Part shown: piece by piece, positions 9,558 to 16,789 of the stretch
Numbering within the stretch: position 1 is the first letter of the stretch
How the letters are laid out: each line of letters begins with the position of its first letter
Assembly: GCA_015501075.1 (NCBI GenBank)
Contig: JADNYJ010000659.1
Location: 1-16,789, forward strand
Direction of reading: 5' to 3'
Origin: Gymnopilus junonius
Taxonomy: Eukaryota; Basidiomycota; Agaricomycetes; Agaricales; Galerinaceae
DNA length: 16,789 bases
Made by a program: the position numbers and the translations under genes
Notes under the pieces: model-generated
What the model was told of the DNA's origin: nothing
Databases searched by the model: none
The model's input: the letters and a program-made list of their open reading frames with translations, nothing else

Positions 9558-10055
9558 GGACTGCAGGACATGATTCTTGAGGAACGTTGCTAGTTTTCCG
9601 GTGGAACTGGATCAACGTTGGACAGCTTAAAGTACACGTGCCTCTTTATTTCAAAATCCTTAGTTTTCTTTTCTTGCGATGCTCAGCGCGTAGGTTATGA
9701 ACGTTCTTGGAACTTGCTGTGTCGTATGTATGTACAAGAGGTGTATATACCGTGTATTGGCAGAATTTGTAATTTTACAGGGTCTGTTACTTGTTGATTA
9801 TTTTACACAGGTGTGAGGTACCGCAGCAGTCAACCGAGTCACTTTGGCTGACAAAGAAGGACCCTTTGCCCCTCGCCACCATGTACGGAACTGTAATTTG
9901 TTTGTTTTCGCCTTTTGCGCAATTCCTTGGCTCAGGGACGCGGTGTCCGCTATGACTCATCTCAGAATTCTCTGGCCCACTGGTTTATATGAAAAACATA
10001 TGTACATCTGAACATGTTTCGTCATTGTTTTCCCCTGCCTCTCTTCTCCTGTCCA
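9558..10055. other. Intergenic region before the arrestin gene
   Basis: I see no gene in these 498 bp. They should hold the 3' end of the membrane-protein transcript and the arrestin promoter. A CACGTG core lies at 9635-9640, close to the upstream gene's stop. An in-frame ATG at 10014 could extend the arrestin by 14 residues. Confidence 0.4.
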
Positions 10056-11622
10056 ATGGACTACGAAAATTCTCCCTCGTCCTCAGAGCTTCCTAGTTAT
10101 TCTCCCTCATCGCCCTCCCCGTCCTACACTTGCCAACTAGGTTCAGGTGAAAGGTTACTCGAACATACCCCGCAATCGCATTCGTCGCAAAATCCCACTT
10201 CGCTTTTTATCAAGAAGGCAGGTCGGTCCACTGTCATCCTGAACGGCCAGGAAGATGGTGCCACTATGCCTGCATACGGTAGGCAAGCTATCATCAGTGG
10301 CAATTTGCTACTCGAGCAAAGCGAGAGCATTATTGAGGTTGTTCTCAAGGTATGACGCGTAATATTAGCATTGAAATACGCGATTCTGACGTTTTCCTTT
10401 CAGGTGAAAGCAAAATTGGACACGACCATTTCAGAAGCCGGTGGCACGTCGATTAGACTCGTGGACGATAGCTACACGCTATGGTCGCAATCGTTATCGT
10501 CGTCTACAGGACAGAAAACTACCTGCCCAGACCAGGTTCATTTCTCTGCTCGCTTACCGATAACCTTCCAACATTCCGGAAAAACATATCCCTTGCCACC
10601 GTCATACAGTGCTAGTTATTTTGCTATCCCCAGCCTTATTGTCCGTTCTTCATACACCCTTCATTTCATCATTACGCGTATACGACACCGAAAATTGGAT
10701 TTATGGCCAAAGACAAAACAGTAAGTTTGGCTTATCTTCCTGCATCTTCAGAAATTAAACATATTTCCTCGCACTAGGATCCTCATCCCATTCTCCTACT
10801 GTCCAAAAACACGAGCTAACCGGCCGATCATCCCTAGTCCCTGTTTTTTCTCTTCTGTGAAGACGTCGCCAGAGGAATGGCATCAAGCGATCTCTCCCCT
10901 CAAGACGCGTCCGAACGCTAAGATGGACCCACTTTATTGCCATGTATGTTAATCTCCCTTGGTCTGCCTAAAGTTTCATTATTTGACGTTCGTCATCTAA
11001 TTTCTAGTTGTTTGTGCCTGCCGGCCGAATATACGGACTAGCAGATACCATTCCTTTCCACGTTCAGCTATCAGGAAATATCTGTGCCCTGCAGGACCTT
11101 TGCTGCGGCGCAGAACTAGGTCGCGTCATGTCAGTGGATTCCGACACTACTGTCGTCTCCAACAGCTCCAAAAGAGCGCAGACAAGTCCGCCGCTTCTTC
11201 GGGTATCTCTTCTGCGCCAAGTGTCGGTATCAATGAGGTCCGTCAACTCCTGGAAGAACACCGCGATGGGTCAGGCTACGCTTTGGCCAATACCTCCTGA
11301 CCTTGGCAGTTGTTGTTCCTCGACCGCGCAATGCAGGGAAGGTCATGTGGATTGGGAGGGTGAGGTACAGTGTAACAAGGATATCACCGTCGGTGCATTC
11401 GAGGCTGGCAACGTGAACGTCAAGGTGTGCAGGACTTTCGGCCGAGTGTTTTTTCTTGCTAACGCCCCCATTTTTCCTTAGGATTTCATCACCCTCGTGT
11501 TAACCCCGCCGCAACCATATAAATCGCCGTGGCTTCAGCTTCAAGTCACGATCCCTATCAGATTAGTAACGGACTCTTTCGCAGAGGTCACTGGTCTAGA
11601 AGTTGGTTTGGCGCAATCATGA
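10056..11622 (+). CDS. Arrestin-domain (alpha-arrestin-like) protein
   Basis: Exons read 10056-10349, 10404-10720, 10778-10943, 11008-11424 and 11482-11622, giving 444 residues with all introns GT-AG. Seen: a Ser/Pro/Tyr-rich start (LPSY at residues 12-15), then an arrestin-like beta-sandwich: YGRQAIISGNLLLEQSESI, a strand with PLPPSYSASYFAIPSL (PPSY at about 163-166), SYTLHFIITRIRHRKLDLW, then after the third intron GLADTIPFHVQLSGN, LLRVSLLRQVSVSMR, DWEGEVQCNKDITVG and, in the last exon, DFITLVLTPP and TIPIRLVTDS. Alpha-arrestins are cytosolic adaptors that commonly bring Nedd4/Rsp5 ubiquitin ligases to membrane transporters through PPxY-type motifs. LPSY and PPSY fit that, but PPSY lies inside the fold. 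The start at 10056 (MDYENSPSSS) was preferred to the ATG at 10014 because its context looks more like the family. The cargo is unknown. Confidence 0.87.
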
Positions 11623-11847
11623 CGGTCGTTTTGATATCTTCTTTCTTCTTTTTCTCATCGTTTACGACTTGTTGACGACGTTTCGCGTTCATACCTTTTT
11701 TGCTTCTCCGGAACCGAAAATATTTAATGCCCCCTTTCCGGATCTCAAAAGGCTTCAATAAAGCCATCCCGCAATACTGTATCTCCATTTGTTTATTCCC
11801 GCGATCGTGTATTTATTCAGATTCTGGGCCATACATAGATGTAAAAA
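11623..11847. other. Spacer after the arrestin gene
   Basis: This region has pyrimidine-rich stretches (TTCTTTCTTCTTTTTC near 11640-11655). No reading frame here looks like protein. It probably carries the arrestin 3' end and, if the small gene is real, its promoter. Confidence 0.35.
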
Positions 11848-12104
11848 ATGTCTTCAACAGAACCACATACCTGTATGTACTTAGACGCATCGTTTCTGAG
11901 CACTCCGCTTTTTTGCTGTGCTTGTGTAGTACACTTTATAGACTATTTACTCGTTGTACACTTTCATCGACCCTAATTCAAATTCTGTCAGGCGAAACCC
12001 CTCCTGCTTTTCTTTCTGAAGAGATCTCCAAACTTACGTCGTCACTCCAGGATGCTAGTCAAACATATTTCCGACACCTTAGGCCACGGTTCCAACCCTT
12101 GTAA
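11848..12104 (+). CDS. Possible small spliced gene, unrecognised
   Basis: An ATG at 11848 (MSSTEPHT) is followed at 11873 by a strong donor, GTATGT. A well-formed acceptor at 11989-11991 (TTCTGTCAG) is followed by a protein-like frame that begins ETPPAFLSEEISKLTSSLQD and ends RPRFQPL at the stop 12102-12104. Joining the two directly is in phase and gives about 46 residues with a 119 nt intron. An alternative with a middle exon from 11930 (LHFIDYLL) has more usual intron lengths but needs one extra base before the last exon. The final exon has an amphipathic, helix-like pattern. I do not recognise the family, and the gene is supported only by splice signals and protein-likeness. Confidence 0.35.
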
Positions 12105-12373
12105 AAATAGTATTAGTTGACCGCCCTTCTTAAGAACGGTCTCAGCGGACGATGATCAACTGCTATACTTGTCAAAGACGCTGTGCTAAAGTTAAAACAT
12201 TGGGTGTGCTATGATCAACTCAAAATGCATCATGCACAGTTGCATGCACGAATTTAGGTACAACATACAGATCACTATATGTATTCTTAGCGTTTAAATC
12301 CCAAAGCCATTAGAAGATGGCCTTACACTTCTTTTTTCATCATATCCTTCCTTTTGACGCCTCTCTAATCTCT
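12105..12373. other. Convergent spacer with a hairpin-like palindrome
   Basis: These 269 bp lie between the small gene and the stop of NUDCD1. They contain a perfect palindrome TTCTTAAGAA (12127-12136) flanked by ACCG (12120-12123) and CGGT (12137-12140), and further out AGTTGA (12115-12120) and TCAACT (12156-12161). The 10-mer ATGATCAACT occurs twice (12152-12161 and 12211-12220). This could fold at the 3' end of a transcript. No gene is seen. Confidence 0.4.
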
Positions 12374-14439
12374 TTAAATTCCTTTTATAAGCACCAATTC
12401 ACCCTCTGTCAAGCACACCAAAATTATTTCTCCGTCCTTATCGCTCTTCACATTGACACACCCCACGCCCAGGAGCGCACCGCTGCTTCCATCATCTACT
12501 TGAAGCACTGACTGTTTTGCCCAAATATCTTTGACTCTGGCAGGTGGGCGATAGATGTACATATTCGCTCCACGATCACGCATACTCCCACCTTCAAACG
12601 CAAAAACGCCACGGTTCGGTAAATGATAAGTGAACCTTGTATCTTGCTTTGATGCTAGGACAAATGCAAGAGCATGATATGTGGAGTTGTGTTTCCAACT
12701 CAGATCGGGAGGAGTATTTGATGGGACGAGAGAAAATACAGGTCCGTCGACGTCTTGCTTTAACACGAGTTGCAAGTCGTTCATGCTTGAGATAGAGCCT
12801 GGCATAGGTATCGATAGGACCTTCAGAGCTTCTTCTTCCCATCCGGCATCCTTTTCACTCCTCTGAACCCATTCAGGTGTTTGGCCCTCCATTGCTACCC
12901 ATGTAAGATAGGCTCGCCTCCCTACAGCATAATCTGCTTCTTCATCTACTTCGCCTTCCACGAGGCTCGGCATTCCTCTTCCTAATCCAAGGCCGGATGC
13001 GTCTTCTCCAGTACGCAAGGCAGCTGTGTATTTTTCCAGAGATTCGCGAATATGCCAGAGCTCAGATGGGTCAATTGTTTCTGGCACCTCGATGTCATCG
13101 CCGTCGGCCTCAACAGACGTCGCAGAGGCTGCAAAGACCTGCATCCATCGTGTTCCTTCGTTCCTTTTCTCCATGTGCAGTGTCAACAAGCCAAACGCAC
13201 TCTCTGCTTCTCGATCCCAGGTCCAGAAGCAAGACGATGTGTTCACGCTGTCCCATAGCGCCTTTGCTGAATAATGGGGTAATGAAACAGGCGGACTAGC
13301 ACTGTCATGAAGTGGGTACGAATCAACATGGACTGTAAGGGTCTGTGTTGTGAAAAGAACCCTGATTTTATTCTTGGGTGTGTTGGAAGGAAGAGGGAAT
13401 GCGACGGTCACTGAATCAGGCATCTGCGTCCAAGAATAAGGCGGAGGTTTCACTAGTTTATTCGCATCGCTGGAGTCAGTCGCCATTGCAGAAGAGTCCA
13501 GGTTCTCGTTTGGACGTGGTATTGGGGCGAGTTCATCGGCGGATGGTTCATACGGCTTGACAGGAGAGACATTGGAGTCGGGATCGGTGTAGGCCGACCC
13601 GCCAAGGATAAGGAATGAATTGACCTGCTCAATAAAATAGGTGTAGATGGGTATATCCTGGCCTCTTCTGTGCCATAATATATCGAACTCGCGGGGATCG
13701 CTGTCAGGACGTAAGGAAAGGAGATCAATCTTCACAGCCCAGATGTCAAATTCGACGGAAGGGTTGCTATTTCCAGCTATGTCTGTGTTCAGTTTCCTTC
13801 CACCGGGAGGATAGTACCGCGAGGAAAGTATTAGGATTGCCCTGGTCGGGGAAACCCTTTGGATATGGTGCAGCCTAAAAGGTGAATCGACTGTTCCACC
13901 TGTCCGTAAAGTGAATATACCGATTGGTTCCGAGTCATTTCCATCTCGAATAGGTAGAATATACAGTAATCCATTTCCATCCGTTACAGCGACGGCTGTT
14001 GAGTTGAGGAAGGCAGAGGATGGATATTCACGTTGCACTGTGAAGTCTGAAGACGTATCCATCGGCGTAGCCATTGTATAGACGACTCTGAAAGACGGCT
14101 CTGGTACATCCTACTATCGTGATAAATCGTCAGCTGATCGAGACAGTTGTTCTCTGAGGAGAAACTCACCCCTGCCATAGGAATTCCGATAAGGCAGACA
14201 TTGAAATCCTCGTCTACGTAAACTGCGCGCCCTGATTCGCTGTCGATAGCCAGATGGTTATGAGTGATGCGACTGCGCATCTCCTGGAAAGACAGCGGAA
14301 GTCGTCCGGACGCTGTTGATTGTGTGGGCTTCTTCGAGAGTTTGTATCGCGAGACAGCCCGCTCTTGTGGAATTGGATCGAGCCTATATCCATCAAACTT
14401 GGGGTTCAAAATACTCCTCTCTACTTTGAACGAGTCCAT
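12374..14439 (-). CDS. NUDCD1: NudC domain-containing protein 1
   Basis: Two exons, 14439-14170 and 14110-12374, are joined by a 59 nt phase-0 GT-AG intron, giving 668 residues. Seen: an N-terminal part rich in predicted beta strands (about residues 1-290), a proline-rich linker, then a CS (p23-like) domain at about residues 311-420 starting PPPYSWTQMPDSVTVAFPLP and containing WTWDRE and MEKRNEGTRWMQVF, an acidic segment, and a C-terminal region ending STYHALAFVLASKQDTRF, MYIYRPPARVKDIWAKQSV and GELVLIKG. That order and the C-terminal YRPPA motif match NUDCD1 (CML66). NudC-family proteins assist folding with Hsp90 and support dynein pathways; in animals NUDCD1 has been linked to RNA-processing complexes and the COP9/COPI machinery, but its role in fungi is not established. 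The start 14439 (MDSFKVERSILNPKFDGY) fits the family; an in-frame ATG at 14529 would add 30 unlikely residues. Confidence 0.9.
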
Positions 14440-14574
14440 AGTGGGGATAGATACGAAGAGCAATAAAGATTGAAACCAAGTGATGTAATGGTTAGTCACG
14501 TGAGCGTGCAGATGGATTTGAGCTCTCATCTTCCCACGGACTAGCTTTAACTCTGCGCGCAGATCCGTCGCGCC
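14440..14574. promoter_or_regulatory. 135 bp divergent promoter with a TCACGTGA palindrome
   Basis: The starts of NUDCD1 (minus) and the coiled-coil gene (plus) lie only 135 bp apart. A perfect 8 bp palindrome TCACGTGA sits at 14496-14503, 57 bp from one ATG and 72 bp from the other. This is the extended form of the CACGTG site bound by Cbf1-like bHLH factors. Shared control of both genes is inferred. Confidence 0.55.
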
Positions 14575-16136
14575 ATGTCCACCGTGAATCCATCCGCAAT
14601 GCTGGCAGAGTCCCTCTCAGACTTTTCGAGGGCAGCCTACCAAGCCGTGAGTCCAATTTGCGCGTATAATCAGTCTTATATCAGCTTAAAAGGGTTAAAA
14701 CTAGTTCTCCGAAGTCGAAGCACAGGCGCGTATGGAAGTCGCCCGGTCAGTCGCTGAAACTCGGGAAGCAAGGACGGAAAGAGACAATGCAGTCAGCGAA
14801 CTTCATTTATGTCAGCTGGAGGTGCAATCGTGCAAGCAGGAGGCAGCTGCTTCCAAGGCTGCAGTGCGTATCCAGAGACTCGATGTGCTAATTTTGGCTA
14901 ATTGCTGTTCTCCATTCAATAGCTCGCCCAAGCAGAACTTACGGTATGTGTTTGGTTTTTGTACCGCTTATCTGACGATTACTGATGTACATTCTACCAA
15001 TAGATTGGACACCAAGCGGAAACGCTTGCCAGTCAACTAGAAACGATCGCACAACTTCGTCGCGAAGTCACTCAATGGAAAGACCAATCACGAAATTGGC
15101 AAGAACATTTCCTACGTGTTGAACAAGAGCGTTGCACACAGGCATCGAGGATTGACGAGCTCGTGGTAGAGAGGCTCCAGGTACGTACGTTGAGCATCTT
15201 TACTACCACCTTGACTTACTGTGTACAGTACCCTTCTTCAAGGCCCTCCGTTCTATTCACTCCCAAAGCCCCAAAGTATAACAACGGTATAAATTCTGCA
15301 CCTTCCACCTCAAGCAAACACCTTCACTCTCCCACCCAACCACCTCCGTACAACCCTGCCGCTCTTCCTAGCCCAACAGACCTTGATCCGGTCGTAGATA
15401 CAGTGCCGGGACAAGCGTCCAACAGTTCGCAGAAGAAGATCAGAGGTACGAAGCCCCAGAGGGCCGCTGTACCTCAGTCAGAGCGAGACATTCCATCTCT
15501 ACATGCGAATGGCGAGTTGGAACCAGAAACTCCTTCGGTTTCGAAACGCCCTCGAAAAGGTAACCCTACAGTGGCGAGTGGACAGAAGTCTGATCCGCCG
15601 GTACAACCTTCAGTAAGGTCGTCGACCATTATCCGTCGGGTTCATGCAGTCTTAGAAGTCAAGCGTGAAGATGACTCTGAAGATGAATCACCCTTACCCG
15701 GTCCTTCAACAACTCGTAGACCCTCAGTCTCAGTAAAGAAGAAAGAGGAGTCCGTTGACCAGCAGCGTTATCTCCGTACCCCACGACCGAAAATCATTTC
15801 TGACGATGAGGACGAGGTGGTGGAGGTGGCCGTTTCTGACACAGAGCGTGGTCAAAGGAGCAGACAGCACCAGCCTCAAGAGAAGATACACCTGAGACAG
15901 CGAAGTCGTATTAATTATCGAGAGCAAGATGACGACGATGAAGAAGAGGACGAACTCATGCTCGGTGCTGAGGTTAAATCATTACCTTTCATTTGTCTCG
16001 TCTTTACTCACGAGAGAATTAGGACAAACATGACGAGATTTATGCCACCCATCCAGTCGAGCCACAGGAAAGCCGCACCTCCAAGCAAAGTGCACCTGGA
16101 CCACCACCCAAGAAGAGAAAGCTCGCTGCTCGGTGA
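14575..16136 (+). CDS. Unrecognised coiled-coil, acidic protein with a C-terminal nuclear localisation signal
   Basis: Exons read 14575-14646, 14705-14863, 14923-14943, 15004-15180, 15229-15972 and 16023-16136, giving 428 residues. Seen: residues about 25-143 are rich in Glu, Ala, Arg, Gln and Leu with heptad-like spacing (EVEAQARMEVARSVAETREA, ASQLETIAQLRREV), a probable coiled coil. There follows a long Ser/Pro/Thr-rich disordered part (SKHLHSPTQPPPYNPAALPS), then acidic runs (SDDEDEVVEV and DDDDEEEDE near 380) and at the end PPPKKRKL (about 418-425), an SV40-like nuclear signal. Exon 3 is 21 nt. The fourth intron (15181-15228) is 48 nt, a multiple of three without a stop, so its retention would not break the frame. 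The fifth donor is GTTAAA. The layout suggests a nuclear, chromatin-linked or assembly-scaffold protein, but I do not recognise the family. Confidence 0.75.
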
Positions 16137-16579
16137 TTGCTCTTCTTATTTTTTCCCTCTTATTTCAATCTATGGATTACATTGCGGCCCTCGGGAACAT
16201 CCCCTGGATAACGATAATTTATGTCCTGAAAATACGTCTCATGCGACGTTGTACCTCTTTCCTTTCCCTGAATCCTTTCATCGTACAAACGACGCATCTA
16301 CAGGCTTCTTGGATATCATTTATTTATGCTTGACGTTGTATACAATGCTGTACTATGTTGTACATCACACCTAGGGTCGAATCCTTTAGGTCGAATTCAA
16401 TTTTTTATTATCCTCGTAACGAGAGCGCCTGGATCAGCGAGCTGCAAGTTGACTTTATAAGGCGACTAGCCCATGAAGTTAGTGAATAGTCGATATATAA
16501 TACAAACGTTCGTATATACGATACGGTACATGACACGACAAAGCCCGCCTGTTATTAAAATCTACTACCTATGGCAATT
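16137..16579. other. Convergent 3' intergenic region
   Basis: These 443 bp separate the stop of the coiled-coil gene from the stop of the Erv46-like gene on the other strand. The sequence is AT-rich with short open frames of no protein-like character. GGGTCGAATCC at 16374-16384 resembles a tRNA B box, but I find no matching tRNA stem upstream. It probably carries both 3' untranslated ends. Confidence 0.45.
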
Positions 16580-16789
16580 TTACATGAGCTTCCCACCAAA
16601 CCCTGAAGCCGCTGTGTGCGACTTCTTCAGCGCCCGGCCTGTGGCGAACAGAATACTGTCTAGGAGAGAGGCGACAGTCAACACCCCTCCGACGATAGCG
16701 CATGTTCTATTGGAGGAAGTTGGATAAATTTAGATGATTACAGGAAGGAATGGCTTACGATGTGAGGAAGTGTGCGAATGACTGTCGGA
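16580..16789 (-). CDS. Erv41/Erv46 family ER-Golgi cargo receptor, C-terminal end (cut by right edge)
   Basis: Only the last 51 residues are present. The exons 16789-16759 and 16706-16580 are joined by a 52 nt GT-AG intron (GTAAGC to CAATAG). The spliced peptide contains SFAHFLTSTCAIVGGVLTVA, followed by SLLDSILFATGRALKKS and the C-terminus GGKLM. This is the conserved last membrane segment and short cytosolic tail of the ERGIC2/ERGIC3 (Erv41/Erv46) family, which cycles between ER and Golgi in COPII and COPI vesicles. The tail is more like Erv46, but the part seen is too short to be certain. Most of the gene lies beyond the window. Confidence 0.82.

Noticed and set aside
13026..13299. Several plus-strand frames inside NUDCD1
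   Set aside because: They are shadows of a long, motif-supported minus-strand exon.
16374..16384. GGGTCGAATCC resembling a tRNA B box
   Set aside because: The 70 bases upstream lack an A box and do not form acceptor, D or anticodon stems.
1..16789. Mobile elements, CRISPR arrays or a secondary-metabolite or defence cluster
   Set aside because: I found no transposase, reverse transcriptase, terminal repeats, spaced repeats or clustered biosynthetic enzymes. The gene content is mostly housekeeping.

Overview
This window looks like nuclear DNA of a basidiomycete fungus, most likely a mushroom-forming agaricomycete. The evidence is dense short genes on both strands, 48 to 60 nt introns with GTRNGT-type donors, micro-exons, and protein families that read best against fungal and animal orthologues. 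I see no rRNA, tRNA, CRISPR array, prophage or intact transposon. All exon structures were assembled by eye from splice signals, reading phase and remembered family motifs.

Layout, left to right. (1) The 5' part of a DHHC palmitoyltransferase on the minus strand, cut by the left edge. (2) Divergent from it, a five-exon thioesterase-like (double hotdog) gene on the plus strand, with an apparent GA-AG intron. (3) On the minus strand, a DNA polymerase delta-like gene that keeps the N-terminal and 3'-5' exonuclease regions but stops before polymerase motif A; it has two reading-frame breaks. (4) Divergent from that, dynactin subunit 4 (p62) on the plus strand, with four exons. (5) A 1.3 kb gene-poor stretch. 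(6) A proline-rich protein with two predicted membrane helices, whose 3' half reads only through five frame changes. (7) An arrestin-domain gene with five exons. (8) A doubtful small gene. (9) NudC domain-containing protein 1 (NUDCD1) on the minus strand, with two exons. (10) Sharing a 135 bp divergent promoter with it, a six-exon coiled-coil, acidic nuclear-type protein that I do not recognise. (11) The C-terminal end of an Erv41/Erv46 family ER-Golgi cargo receptor on the minus strand, cut by the right edge.

These are mostly unrelated housekeeping genes. Two are dynein-linked: p62 belongs to dynactin, and NUDCD1 belongs to the NudC family. Three concern membrane traffic or protein sorting: the DHHC enzyme, the arrestin and Erv46. 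I see no gene cluster with one pathway.

The two most notable points are the polymerase-less Pol delta-like exonuclease, and the fact that every frame break I could resolve has the polarity of a single missing base. The second point suggests uncorrected single-base deletions in the assembly, so pseudogene calls here should be treated with caution.
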